Origin: Euzebyella saccharophila
Lineage (GTDB): Bacteria; Bacteroidota; Bacteroidia; Flavobacteriales; Flavobacteriaceae
Reading direction: 5' to 3'
DNA length: 64,000 nt
Assembly (NCBI RefSeq): GCF_014855495.1
Contig: NZ_JACYFJ010000001.1
Coordinates: forward strand, 1,364,001 to 1,428,000
Below, piece by piece: positions 24,966 through 33,704 of the stretch. Numbering within the stretch: position 1 is the first letter of the stretch; every line of letters starts with the position of its first letter. The notes under the pieces were generated by a model. It was not told the DNA's origin. It did not search any database and saw only the letters and a program-made list of their open reading frames with translations. A program made the position numbers and the translations under genes.

Positions 24966-25679
24966 ATGTTGAAATTGCTTTTAGGGCTATTTGCCCCGCT
25001 TATAATATGCTTTCAAATGAACGCGCAACAAATGGAAATTATAAATGCCGGAATTTCGGGAAACAATACCAAAGATTTATTGGCTCGCCTTCCCCATGTA
25101 CTGGAGGAAAAACCAGATTGGGTGTTGTTGATGGTGGGCACCAATGATATGCTTAACTCCAATAAGTTTGTCCCTTACGAAGCGTATCAAAAAAATCTGA
25201 ATTCATTGGTTCAAAAATTAAGGAAAAATGGAGCTTCAGTAGTTTTGGTAACCCCGCCTACAGTGGATTCCTTATACCTTTTTGAACGGCATAATTCAGA
25301 AAATTTTCAAAAGTCACCAAAGGAAAAACTGGAGTTCGTAAGGACCTGTATGCAAGATTTGAGTAAACAGCACGGCGTTTACTTGGTAGATGTTTTTCAG
25401 GCATTTCTCAATGCGAATATCCCGGTTCATAATGAGGATGGATTGATCATGAACGAAAAGAATTTCAACAAACGGGATGGGGTACATCCCACTCCGGAAG
25501 GATACCGATTCATCGCCAAAACTATTGCCCAGTCTTTGAATGACGGAAAAGTACGACTTAAAGGAAAGGTAATCTGTTTTGGGGATTCCATCACTTATGG
25601 ATTGGACGTTGAAGGAGAAGGTACGGTTGAGGGCGAAACCTATCCCGCCTACTTAAAACAAATTTTATCAGGAAAGTAA
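24966..25679 (+). CDS. Circularly permuted SGNH/GDSL hydrolase
   Basis: 237 residues with a signal peptide (about 1-20, ending QMNA). The SGNH blocks are all present but in rotated order. The mature protein begins with block II (NAGISG, Gly32), then block III (GTND, Asn60), then block V (DGVHPTPEG, Asp171/His174). Block I, GDSIT with nucleophile Ser208 (codons 25581-25595), follows near the C-terminus, and then the helix TYPAYLKQIL that normally follows block I. In ordinary family members GDS is near the N-terminus and DxxH near the end. The new termini fall exactly between the first helix and the second strand. It is probably an exported esterase/deacylase acting beside the SASA esterase encoded 10 bp downstream. 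Alternative: a truncated tandem duplication. Confidence 0.88.
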   Translation: MLKLLLGLFAPLIICFQMNAQQMEIINAGISGNNTKDLLARLPHVLEEKPDWVLLMVGTNDMLNSNKFVPYEAYQKNLNSLVQKLRKNGASVVLVTPPTVDSLYLFERHNSENFQKSPKEKLEFVRTCMQDLSKQHGVYLVDVFQAFLNANIPVHNEDGLIMNEKNFNKRDGVHPTPEGYRFIAKTIAQSLNDGKVRLKGKVICFGDSITYGLDVEGEGTVEGETYPAYLKQILSGK

Positions 25680-25689
25680 TAGGAAATCG

Positions 25690-26532
25690 ATGAAGAGGAA
25701 TGAAAGGATAGTGAGAATTCTTGTTGTTGGTTTAGGTGTTTGTCTCTTAGGAACATCGGCCTGTAAAGAACATAAGCCAAAAAGGGAGGTGAGTGAAACA
25801 GAAGTATCAAGTGCTGTTGAAAGCCCCAAATTGATTGTTTTGGCCGGCCAAAGCAATATGGTGGGCGGTGGTAATAGATCGAATACGGATTTGCCGGAAT
25901 CCTACCCAAATATCACCTACATAAATCAAGGTTTTAGCTCAGGGTTGAAAAGGCCTGGGTCACATTCTTTTGGTCCTGAACAGGGCATTATACAGCAACT
26001 TAAAAAAAAGTTTCCTAAACAGGAATTTGTGGTCTATAAGTATGCCGTAGGTGGTTCTTCCCTATATGATTGGTTACCGGAACAAGATTCGGCCAAAGTT
26101 GCGGAAATGGGGCATCCAAAATTTGGAAGTCTTTATGACAGCTTACTAAAATATTTACCCAAACAATTGGAAGGACTGATATTACAACCAGATGCCTTTT
26201 TGTGGATACAGGGCGAGACCGATGCCCGCTTTCCGCAAGCAGGAGAGGAATACCATGAAGGATTTAAAAATTTATTGCAACGCTTCCGAAAGGACGGAGG
26301 AAATCCCGGAGTCCCTGTTATTATTGGACAAGTGAACCCGCCAGCGGAAAGATATCCTGCAGCTTTAGCGGTGATGGAGGCACAATCAAAAATGACATCG
26401 GCCTTGCCAAACGTTAAAATGGTAAGTCTGGAGGGTATTAGCAAACGGGAAGACAACTTGCATTACAATACACCAGGCCAGATTGAAGTGGGAAAGCGAT
26501 TAGGAAAAATGTTGAATTCCATTTTGGAGTAA
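25690..26532 (+). CDS. Sialate O-acetylesterase (SASA)-domain lipoprotein esterase
   Basis: 280 residues with a lipoprotein signal (Cys25 in GTSAC). The SASA domain is an SGNH relative with canonical block order: nucleophile Ser55 in LAGQSNMVGG, WIQGETDA in the middle, and Asp255/His258 (DNLH) near the C-terminus. Such enzymes (CE6-like) remove acetyl groups from carbohydrates. Together with the neighbouring permuted SGNH enzyme and the sulfatase, it suggests a substrate carrying both ester and sulfate decorations. Gaps of 10 and 12 bp place it in operon B. Confidence 0.9.
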   Translation: MKRNERIVRILVVGLGVCLLGTSACKEHKPKREVSETEVSSAVESPKLIVLAGQSNMVGGGNRSNTDLPESYPNITYINQGFSSGLKRPGSHSFGPEQGIIQQLKKKFPKQEFVVYKYAVGGSSLYDWLPEQDSAKVAEMGHPKFGSLYDSLLKYLPKQLEGLILQPDAFLWIQGETDARFPQAGEEYHEGFKNLLQRFRKDGGNPGVPVIIGQVNPPAERYPAALAVMEAQSKMTSALPNVKMVSLEGISKREDNLHYNTPGQIEVGKRLGKMLNSILE

Positions 26533-26544
26533 ATCAGAAAACAT

Positions 26545-28242
26545 ATGAATATTAACGGAGCGGATAAAAAGGCGAATACCTATGACGCTATTGTCATAGG
26601 CTCTGGTATTAGTGGAGGATGGGCGGCCAAGGAACTTTGCGAAAAAGGGCTGAAGACTTTGGTGCTGGAGCGTGGGAGAAATTTGGAGCATGTAACCGAT
26701 TATAAAACGGCCAACACGCCTATTTGGGACTTTCCTCATAGGAACAAAATTCCGCTTGAGATGCGAAAGGAGAACCCTATCATCAGTAGATGTTACGCTT
26801 TTAGGGAGGCCACCGAAGATTTGTTCGTAAAAGATGCGGTCCATCCCTATGTTCAGGAAAAACCTTTTGATTGGATCAAGGGCTATCAGGTAGGCGGAAA
26901 ATCGCTTATGTGGGCGCGACATACCCAGCGATGGAGCAATCTGGATTTTGAGGCCAATGCCAAGGAAGGCATAGCGGTGGATTGGCCCATTCGCTATAAA
27001 GATTTGGAACCATGGTATAGTTATGTGGAGAAGTTTGCGGGGATAAGCGGTAACCGAGACGGTTTGGAGCAAATTCCCGATGGGGAATTCCTGCCGCCCA
27101 TGGATATGAACTGCTTGGAAACCCATTTTAAAGGGGAGTTGAAAAAGAAATTTCCCGATCGCGACTTGGTCATTTCCCGCACCGCCAACCTTACCGAAGG
27201 CAAAAAGGGTAGGGGGCCTTGCCAACATCGTAATCTGTGTAAACGCGGTTGTCCGCTAGGAGGTTATTTTAGTTCCAATTCGGCTACTTTGCCTGCAGCG
27301 AGGGAAACCGGAAATTTAGAGCTGAAAACCCATGCCGTGGTACATTCTATCCTCATAGACCCGGTAACCAGCAAAGCCACTGGGGTTCGGGTAGTGGATG
27401 CCATTACCAAAGAAACCAGGGAGTACTACGCCAAAATCGTTTTCCTGAATGCGGCCACCCTTAACTCCACCTTGGTATTAATGAACTCCGTTTCAGAAAG
27501 ATACCCAGAAGGTCTGGGCAACGATAGCGGCGTATTGGGCGAAAATTTGATGGATCATAATTATAATGCCCGAGTTCAAGGCGATTGGAAAGGTTTTGAG
27601 GACAAGTACTACGAAGGCAAAAGGCCTACCAGTACCTATTTGCCACGCTTCCGGAATTTTAAGGGCGACAAGCAAAAAGATTATTTGAGGGGATTCGCCT
27701 ATTCCTGTGGCGGATTTAGAACCGCCGGTACGCCGGAACAACGCTTTTTAATGGGCGATGCCCTTATGGACAACCTGTTGCAGGTAGGTCCTTGGAAATG
27801 GAACATGTTGGGAATGGGGGAGTGCCTGCCGTACAAAGAGAATAAAGTGACCTTGAGCAAAGATCAAAAAGATGCTTGGGGCATGCCCTTATTGCAAATT
27901 GATGCCGAATACAAAGAAAACGAGCGAAATATGGAAAAGGATATGGTGAATGCGGCTATGGAAATGTTGGATTCCCTCGGGTTCAAGAATGTTAGGGATA
28001 TGGGAGAAAGACGCAATTTTGGGCTCAACATCCATGAAATGGGAACTGCTCGCATGGGCCGAGACCCAAAGACCTCGGTCCTTAACGGTAACAATCAAGT
28101 TTGGGGCACTCCCAACCTCTTTGTAACGGACGGTGCTTGTATGACTTCCAGTGCCTGCCAGAACCCTTCCTTAACCTATATGGCCTTGACGGCGAGGGCC
28201 GTTGATTTTGCAGTAAAAGAGTTGAACAAACAAAACCTGTAA
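26545..28242 (+). CDS. GMC-type FAD dehydrogenase with Cx5Cx3C Fe-S motif (glucoside 3-dehydrogenase-like)
   Basis: 565 residues. FAD-binding GSGISGGWAAKEL (19-31) lies at the N-terminus. The C-terminal GMC domain carries candidate active-site His497 (HEMGTARMG) and Asn540 (QNPSLTYMAL). Cys226, Cys232 and Cys236 form a Cx5Cx3C motif, as in bacterial FAD-glucose and fructose dehydrogenases, where it binds a [3Fe-4S] cluster. There is no signal peptide, which fits export by hitchhiking with the small subunit encoded 3 bp downstream. Known relatives oxidise sugars, including C3 oxidation of glucosides, and pass electrons to cytochrome c. The exact substrate and the acceptor here are inference; no dedicated cytochrome subunit follows. 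Confidence 0.9.
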   Translation: MNINGADKKANTYDAIVIGSGISGGWAAKELCEKGLKTLVLERGRNLEHVTDYKTANTPIWDFPHRNKIPLEMRKENPIISRCYAFREATEDLFVKDAVHPYVQEKPFDWIKGYQVGGKSLMWARHTQRWSNLDFEANAKEGIAVDWPIRYKDLEPWYSYVEKFAGISGNRDGLEQIPDGEFLPPMDMNCLETHFKGELKKKFPDRDLVISRTANLTEGKKGRGPCQHRNLCKRGCPLGGYFSSNSATLPAARETGNLELKTHAVVHSILIDPVTSKATGVRVVDAITKETREYYAKIVFLNAATLNSTLVLMNSVSERYPEGLGNDSGVLGENLMDHNYNARVQGDWKGFEDKYYEGKRPTSTYLPRFRNFKGDKQKDYLRGFAYSCGGFRTAGTPEQRFLMGDALMDNLLQVGPWKWNMLGMGECLPYKENKVTLSKDQKDAWGMPLLQIDAEYKENERNMEKDMVNAAMEMLDSLGFKNVRDMGERRNFGLNIHEMGTARMGRDPKTSVLNGNNQVWGTPNLFVTDGACMTSSACQNPSLTYMALTARAVDFAVKELNKQNL

Positions 28243-28245
28243 GTG

Positions 28246-28821
28246 ATGAAAAGAAAAGATTTTTTAAGATTGTCAGGTTCCTTGGCCTTGGGTACGGTCA
28301 CCACTGCGCCAGCCTTGTTAGTCAGTGGTTGTGAGCCCGCTCCGCCGGTGCCAAGGGAAAAAGTGACAGAAAATGATATTGCCCTTCTAAATGATATTGC
28401 CGATGCCATATTGCCCGGAAAAGGGGAGGTTCCGGGAGCCAAGGCAGCAAAAACAGGGGAATACATGTTCATGATGTATTCCGATATGCTAAAGGAAGAC
28501 GACAAACAATTGATGCTCACCGGACTCAACCGCATAGATGCGGATGCTTTTGAACTCTTTAAGTCGGATTTTAGTAATCTAGAAAAGAAAAAAAAGGAGT
28601 TTCTACTTAAAAACTATCACAATGAAACTTTTGCTTATGGAAAACAAAGGGCGGCAGGATTGCCCGCCGATGACCATTTTTATGGCCTTTTTAGGAGCTT
28701 GACGTTGTCCGGTTATTTTAGTTCGGAAATAGGTTCCACCAAAGCCAGGATCTATAATCCCGTTCCGGGAGGGTTTTCAGGTTGTATACCCATAAAACCG
28801 GGGCAAAAGCCGCTAGGGTAA
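28246..28821 (+). CDS. Gluconate 2-dehydrogenase subunit 3-family small subunit
   Basis: 191 residues from the ATG at 28246; a GTG at 28243 is possible but less likely. The N-terminus, MKRKDFLRLSG plus a hydrophobic stretch, resembles a Tat signal (Arg-Lys variant) and ends with a lipobox Cys29 (LLVSGC). The product would be a Tat-exported lipoprotein anchoring the GMC subunit in the periplasm. The body is the helical gluconate 2-dehydrogenase subunit 3 domain (ENDIALLNDIADAILPG). In FAD-glucose dehydrogenases the corresponding small subunit is needed for folding and export of the catalytic subunit. Last gene of operon B, ended by a bidirectional terminator. Confidence 0.9.
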   Translation: MKRKDFLRLSGSLALGTVTTAPALLVSGCEPAPPVPREKVTENDIALLNDIADAILPGKGEVPGAKAAKTGEYMFMMYSDMLKEDDKQLMLTGLNRIDADAFELFKSDFSNLEKKKKEFLLKNYHNETFAYGKQRAAGLPADDHFYGLFRSLTLSGYFSSEIGSTKARIYNPVPGGFSGCIPIKPGQKPLG

Positions 28822-28839
28822 TAAAAAATATACTTCAAT

Positions 28840-28877
28840 AAAAAACCCTCAAAATCGAAAGATTAAGAGGGTTTTTT
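28840..28877. terminator. Bidirectional intrinsic terminator
   Basis: AAAAAACCCTC (28840-28850) and GAGGGTTTTTT (28867-28877) form an 11-bp perfect stem, with a T-tract on either strand. It ends operon B on the plus strand and the tRNA-Leu transcript on the minus strand. Confidence 0.85.
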
Positions 28878-28879
28878 CG

Positions 28880-28964
28880 TACTCGAGATGGGACTTGAAC
28901 CCATACGGCCATAATGGCCATTGGATTTTAAGTCCAACGTGTCTACCAATTCCACCACTCGAGC
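28880..28964 (-). tRNA. tRNA-Leu (anticodon UAA)
   Basis: 85 nt. The acceptor stem GCTCGAG pairs with CTCGAGT (first pair G-U), with discriminator A. The anticodon stem TTGGA/TCCAA encloses loop CTTAAAA, giving anticodon TAA. A long variable arm (GGCCATTATGGCC) marks a class II tRNA, and the T-arm GGGTTCAAGTCCC is standard. CCA is not encoded. The 3' end abuts the bidirectional terminator. Confidence 0.95.
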
Positions 28965-29004
28965 CTTTTGGCTGCTATAAAGCTACCACGCACGTAAATA
29001 AAAA

Positions 29005-29023
29005 AACGCCGGCAAGCGGCGTT
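29005..29023 (-). terminator. Intrinsic terminator between tRNA-Gly and tRNA-Leu
   Basis: AACGCCG (29005-29011) and CGGCGTT (29017-29023) form a perfect 7-bp stem with a 5-nt loop. On the minus strand it is followed by TTTTTTATTT. It lies 7 bp after the tRNA-Gly 3' end, so the two tRNAs may be separate transcripts, or tRNA-Leu may depend on read-through. Confidence 0.7.
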
Positions 29024-29030
29024 CATTTAG

Positions 29031-29103
29031 AGCGAAAAACGGGATTCGAACCCGCGACCTCCACCTTGGCAAGGTGATGCTCTACCAACTGAGCTATTTT
29101 CGC
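29031..29103 (-). tRNA. tRNA-Gly (anticodon GCC)
   Basis: 73 nt. Acceptor stem GCGAAAA/TTTTCGC with discriminator T. The D-arm AGCTCAGTTGGTAGAGC and T-loop GTTCGAATC are canonical. The anticodon stem TCACC/GGTGG encloses loop TTGCCAA, giving anticodon GCC. CCA is not encoded. It is preceded by a near-ideal flavobacterial promoter. Confidence 0.96.
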
Positions 29104-29141
29104 ATTTAAAAGAACTAACTAACTCGGTTTGTTAGCGGAGG

Positions 29142-29170
29142 CAAATTTAATATATTTCTATAAAATGCAA
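29142..29170 (-). promoter_or_regulatory. Promoter of tRNA-Gly (TTG-N18-TAAATTTG)
   Basis: On the minus strand TTG (29170-29168) is followed after 18 bp by TAAATTTG (29149-29142), an exact match to the Bacteroidota TTG/TAnnTTTG consensus. It lies about 40 bp upstream of the tRNA 5' end, leaving a leader of some 30 nt that contains a small CTAAC/GTTAG hairpin. This is the best promoter match I found in the window. Confidence 0.65.
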
Positions 29171-29225
29171 AGAAAAATTTACTTAAAACTTACATAGGTT
29201 TTTCTATCCCTTGAGAATGATGGAA

Positions 29226-31838
29226 TTAAGAAGTGGCTTTCTGTTTTTTAGAGAGCATTCGCTTAATTTCGTTTAGTTTCATCAGGGCTTCAACTGGGGT
29301 AAGGGTATTAATGTCTAAATGCACAATCTCCTCTTTTATCTGCTCCAGCAATGGGTCGTCTAAATTAAAGAAGCTCAATTGCATTTCGTCTTGGGCAGAC
29401 TCCAACTTGTCTGTCAGTTCTTCACTTGAATGCGATTTTTCAAGTTTTTTCAGAATCTTATTGGCCTTATGGATGACTTGCTGTGGCATTCCCGCCATTT
29501 TCGCTACATGAATACCAAAGCTGTGCTCACTGCCTCCAGGGGTCAATTTTCTTAGGAAAAGAACATTGTCTTTTAACTCCTTTACGGACACATTGTAATT
29601 TTTGATACGCTCAAAAATATGGGCCATCTCATTGATTTCATGGTAGTGGGTGGCAAAAAGAGTTTTGGCCCTTGCTGGGTGCTCGTGCAAATACTCACTA
29701 ATGGCCCATGCAATGGAAATACCGTCATAGGTACTAGTACCCCGGCCAATTTCATCTAAAAGAACCAAACTACGCTCGCTAAGATTGTTCAAAATAGAAG
29801 CGGTCTCGTTCATTTCTACCATAAAGGTAGATTCACCCATGGAGATATTGTCACTGGCCCCAACACGTGTAAAAATTTTATCTACATAACCTATTTTTGC
29901 TGCTTCTGCTGGTACAAAAGACCCCATTTGTGCCAAAAGTACTATAAGTGCAGTCTGTCTTAAGATGGCCGATTTACCACTCATATTAGGACCTGTAATC
30001 ATTATGATTTGTTGGTCTTCACGGTTTAGAAGCACATCATTGGCAATATATTCTTCCCCTAAAGGCAATTGCTTTTCAATAACGGGATGCCTACCATTGG
30101 TAATTTCAATATCAGTGGACTCATCCACTTCCGGTTGAACATAATGGTTTTCTTTGGCCAACTGTGCAAAGCCGCAAAGGCAGTCCAATTGGGCAATCTG
30201 TACGGCATTGTTCTGCACGGGATTGATATACTCCTGCATCCACACCACCAACTGGGAGAACAATTGCTGTTCCAAGCTTTGAATGCGTTCTTCGGCACCC
30301 AAAATTTTGGCTTCGTACTCCTTCAATTCTTCCGTAATGTAACGCTCGGCATTCACCAAGGTCTGCTTACGCGTCCATTCTGGAGGAACTTTGTCTTTAT
30401 GGGTGTTTCGTACTTCTATATAATATCCGAAAACATTGTTAGAGGCAATTTTTAGGGAAGTAATGCCTGTACGTTCACACTCCCTTTCCAGCATCTTATC
30501 CAAGTAATCCTTACTGGAAAAGGCCAACATCCGCAATTCATCCAATTCTTCGGAATACCCATCGGCTATGGTTTTTCCCTTGAGCATATTTACAGGAGCT
30601 TCTTCATTGAGCATTTCTTTGATGCGCTCCCGCAGCAGGTCACAGGTATGCAGTTGGTCTGAAATGAGTTGCAATGCCTCGTTAGAGCTATTACCGGTAA
30701 GTTGTTTGATGGGGACGATTGCTTCCAAGGAATTTTTAAGCTGCACTACCTCCTTTGGGTTGATTTTTCCGGTGGCAACTTTGGAAATCAAGCGTTCCAA
30801 ATCGCCCATTTGCTTAATGTTCTGCTGTAACTTTTGTAAAACGTTTTCCTCCTTCAAAAAATGGGAAACCACCTGATGGCGGCGTTTTATCTTTTCGATA
30901 TTTTTTAGCGGAAGCGCCAACCACCGTTTTAGCATACGCCCACCCATAGGTGATATGGTCTTGTCCAAAATATCAAGTAGGGTCACCGCATTCTGATGTG
31001 GGGAATGATAGAGCTCCAAATTGCGAATGGTAAAACGATCCATCCAAATATATTCCTCCTCGGCAATTCTCTTTAACGAGCTTATGTGTTGTAGTTGCCT
31101 GTGTTGCGTTTCCGATAAGTAGTGTAACACCACGCCCGAAGCAATCACCCCCAAACTTAAATGATCTACGCCAAAACCTTTCAGGGTCTTGGTCTTAAAA
31201 TGATTGGTAAGGGTCTCTAGGGCATAATCTTCTTGAAATACCCAATCTTCCATATAAAAGGTATGGAACTGATTTCCGAAAAGTTCCGCAAATTCTTTTT
31301 TATGTGTTTTTGGAACCAGTACTTCGTTGGGCGAAAAATTCTGGAGCAATTTGTCTATTTGTTCTTCGGTGCCCTCCGAGGTTAAAAATTCTCCGGTGGA
31401 TATATCCACAAAAGAAATTCCCAATAGCTTTCTTCCAAAATGAACGGCACATAAAAAGTTGTTGGCCTTGGCATTGAGAATGTCATCGTTCATGGCTACC
31501 CCAGGAGTGACCAGCTCGGTAACGCCCCGTTTTACAATGGTTTTGGTCATCTTGGGGTCTTCCAGCTGGTCGCAAATGGCAACCCTTTGACCAGCTTTTA
31601 CCAATTTAGGCAAATAGGTGTTGAGGGAATGGTGGGGAAAACCGGCCAATTCGGTTCGGTCTCCTCCGTTGTTTCTGTGGGTTAGGATAATGCCAAGAAT
31701 TTTAGAAGCCTTAACGGCATCCTCTCCAAAGGTTTCGTAAAAATCTCCCACCCTAAATAGCAGAAGTGCATCAGGATATTTGGTCTTGATGCTATTGTAC
31801 TGTTTCATTAAAGGGGTCACCTTTTTTGCCTTTGCCAT
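29226..31838 (-). CDS. mutS: DNA mismatch repair protein MutS
   Basis: 870 residues, full family length. The mismatch-reading motif is present in the N-terminal domain (GDFYETFG; Phe33 and Glu35). The C-terminal ATPase carries Walker A GPNMSGKS, Walker [17 protein letters not shown] and the ATHYHE switch. This is MutS1, which recognises base mismatches and small loops and recruits MutL. Reads away from the divergent TrmH-like gene across a 149 bp gap; nothing suggests an operon. Confidence 0.98.
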   Translation of the reverse strand: MAKAKKVTPLMKQYNSIKTKYPDALLLFRVGDFYETFGEDAVKASKILGIILTHRNNGGDRTELAGFPHHSLNTYLPKLVKAGQRVAICDQLEDPKMTKTIVKRGVTELVTPGVAMNDDILNAKANNFLCAVHFGRKLLGISFVDISTGEFLTSEGTEEQIDKLLQNFSPNEVLVPKTHKKEFAELFGNQFHTFYMEDWVFQEDYALETLTNHFKTKTLKGFGVDHLSLGVIASGVVLHYLSETQHRQLQHISSLKRIAEEEYIWMDRFTIRNLELYHSPHQNAVTLLDILDKTISPMGGRMLKRWLALPLKNIEKIKRRHQVVSHFLKEENVLQKLQQNIKQMGDLERLISKVATGKINPKEVVQLKNSLEAIVPIKQLTGNSSNEALQLISDQLHTCDLLRERIKEMLNEEAPVNMLKGKTIADGYSEELDELRMLAFSSKDYLDKMLERECERTGITSLKIASNNVFGYYIEVRNTHKDKVPPEWTRKQTLVNAERYITEELKEYEAKILGAEERIQSLEQQLFSQLVVWMQEYINPVQNNAVQIAQLDCLCGFAQLAKENHYVQPEVDESTDIEITNGRHPVIEKQLPLGEEYIANDVLLNREDQQIIMITGPNMSGKSAILRQTALIVLLAQMGSFVPAEAAKIGYVDKIFTRVGASDNISMGESTFMVEMNETASILNNLSERSLVLLDEIGRGTSTYDGISIAWAISEYLHEHPARAKTLFATHYHEINEMAHIFERIKNYNVSVKELKDNVLFLRKLTPGGSEHSFGIHVAKMAGMPQQVIHKANKILKKLEKSHSSEELTDKLESAQDEMQLSFFNLDDPLLEQIKEEIVHLDINTLTPVEALMKLNEIKRMLSKKQKATS

Positions 31839-31987
31839 CTTGTCCTAAACGATTTATTTGACCTATTTTTGTCTTCTATTTTGCAAAAAACGAATGTATT
31901 AATTTTGTCAAGGAATCGCCACATTTGTTGATATTTAGGAATAACTTTCTAACACGTTTTGGTGGCTAGAGGCAAGCAAACGAGATT

Positions 31988-32518
31988 ATGCGAAAATTAA
32001 GGAACGAGGAACTTGATAGGTTGGATGTGGAAGCTTTTAAGGAGGCCGATAAATCACCCCTGGTCATTGTGTTGGACAATATCCGAAGCTTGAACAATAT
32101 AGGCTCTGTTTTTCGCACGGCCGACGCCTTTTTGGTCGATAAAATATACCTCTGCGGTATTACGGCAACCCCACCGCATAAAGATATTAGAAAGACAGCT
32201 CTTGGTGCTACGGAGAGTGTGGATTGGGCCTATGAGGAAGATACCGTGGCGTTAATTCAACGTTTGCAGGCAGACGGGTATGAGGTATTGGCCATTGAGC
32301 AGGCAGAACAAGCACAATTCTTGAATACTTTTCAAGTAGATGACAAGAAAAAGTATGCCTTAGTCTTTGGTAATGAAGTAAAGGGGGTTTCTCAAAAAGC
32401 CGTGAACCAATGTGACGGAGTGATTGAAATTCCGCAGTACGGTACCAAGCATTCCTTGAATATTTCGGTAAGTGCGGGGGTGGTTGTTTGGGACTTTTGG
32501 TCTAAATTTAATGACTAG
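31988..32518 (+). CDS. SpoU/TrmH-family RNA 2'-O-methyltransferase
   Basis: 176 residues, a minimal SPOUT methyltransferase domain with the three family motifs. Motif 1 is LDNIRSLNNIGSVFRTADAF (about 31-50), motif 2 is ALVFGNEVKGVS (near 118-129) and motif 3 is IPQYGTKHSLNISVSAGVVVWD near the C-terminus. It methylates a ribose 2'-OH of tRNA or rRNA with S-adenosylmethionine; the target base cannot be told from sequence. It converges with the folK fusion gene. Confidence 0.92.
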   Translation: MRKLRNEELDRLDVEAFKEADKSPLVIVLDNIRSLNNIGSVFRTADAFLVDKIYLCGITATPPHKDIRKTALGATESVDWAYEEDTVALIQRLQADGYEVLAIEQAEQAQFLNTFQVDDKKKYALVFGNEVKGVSQKAVNQCDGVIEIPQYGTKHSLNISVSAGVVVWDFWSKFND

Positions 32519-32549
32519 CTTTCCTTCACGATAAAGGCAACTCTCGTCA

Positions 32550-33704
32550 TCATCCCTTAACCGCAGGTAATTTTACGGCAAATTGGGTGATTTTATTGAT
32601 GATGGCATCATAATCAGCTTTGTTTTCCACAAAGTCCTTATCCTTTAAATCAATAATCAAATTATTCTGCTCAGGGTAACTTTTAATGAATTCAAAGTAG
32701 CCCTTGTTTATCGATTCCAAATAGCCAACGTCAATACTTTTTTCATACTCACGACCTCGTTTTTTAATGTTTTCCAAAAGTCGCTCCGTAGATTGATAGA
32801 GGTAAACGTAAACCTTTGGTTTTTTTACCTCTTTGTACATCAAATGGAAAAGTTTTCTGTACAACTCGTACTCATCTTGCTGAAGCGTAATACGGGCGAA
32901 AATCAACGACTTGTAGATGTCATAGTCACTAACCATAAAACTTTTGAACAGGTCATATTGTGAGGTGTCATCAGTAAACTGCTGGTAACGATCGGCCAGA
33001 AAGGACATTTCCAAAGGAAAGGCATAGCGTGCCTTTTCCTCATAGAACTTAGGAAGAAAAGGGTTGTCCGCAAAGCGTTCCAATACCAGTTTTCCATTGA
33101 AGTCTTCGGAAATCTTGTTGGCCAATGTGGTTTTTCCGGCCCCAATATTTCCCTCAATGGCCAAAAAGTTAAGGTTGGCAAACAGTTCTTCCCTGTTTTT
33201 ATGTAATCGGAAAAGGGTGCGCTCCAACTTGCCCTTATCCCGGCATTCTTGAATAAGGTTGCGGGTGTCTTTGTTCACTACCGGGTGGTAGAATTGCGGG
33301 GCAATGTCCGCTAAAGGTTTAAGTACAAATTTTCGGTAGCACATTTCCGGATGTGGAATAACCAAGGTGTCCGAAATAAAGGTTTCCCTTTCGTAATAGA
33401 GAATGTCTATATCAATGGTGCGAGCCTGATAACCCTCTTCATTATACCTTATTCTGCCAAGATCCGTCTCGATTTTTAAAAGCGAATCTAAAAGCTTTTG
33501 CGGTGGCAAAGTAGTTTGCAAACTCAGGCAAATATTTAAAAAATCTTCAGATTCAAAACCCCAAGCACTGCTTTGGTAAACAGGGGAAATGCGTTGCACA
33601 TCTCCAGCTAATTCCTGAATGGAAAAAACAGCGGATTGTAAGTTGTTCAGGGTGTCTCCCAGATTACTCCCAAGCGATAAATATGCAGTTTTAAGTTCGC
33701 CCAT
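32550..33704 (-). CDS. folK: Fusion of HPPK (FolK) and deoxynucleoside kinase
   Basis: 384 residues from the ATG at 33704, seven codons inside a longer frame, chosen because MGELKTAYLSLGSNLGD is the normal HPPK beginning. Residues 1-160 are 6-hydroxymethyl-7,8-dihydropterin pyrophosphokinase (folate synthesis), with RTIDIDILYY. From about 180 a deoxynucleoside kinase follows with P-loop EGNIGAGKTTLA, ERFADNPFLPKFYE and the arginine-rich ERLLENIKKRGREYE lid, which phosphorylates deoxynucleosides for salvage. Both halves look intact. The fusion recurs in Bacteroidota; why folate and nucleoside salvage are joined is unclear. Confidence 0.93.
   Translation of the reverse strand: MGELKTAYLSLGSNLGDTLNNLQSAVFSIQELAGDVQRISPVYQSSAWGFESEDFLNICLSLQTTLPPQKLLDSLLKIETDLGRIRYNEEGYQARTIDIDILYYERETFISDTLVIPHPEMCYRKFVLKPLADIAPQFYHPVVNKDTRNLIQECRDKGKLERTLFRLHKNREELFANLNFLAIEGNIGAGKTTLANKISEDFNGKLVLERFADNPFLPKFYEEKARYAFPLEMSFLADRYQQFTDDTSQYDLFKSFMVSDYDIYKSLIFARITLQQDEYELYRKLFHLMYKEVKKPKVYVYLYQSTERLLENIKKRGREYEKSIDVGYLESINKGYFEFIKSYPEQNNLIIDLKDKDFVENKADYDAIINKITQFAVKLPAVKG

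Noticed and set aside
28880-29103. tRNA pair as an integration site for the 7-29 kb locus
   Set aside because: I find no integrase, transposase or direct repeat of the tRNA end on the far side of the locus.
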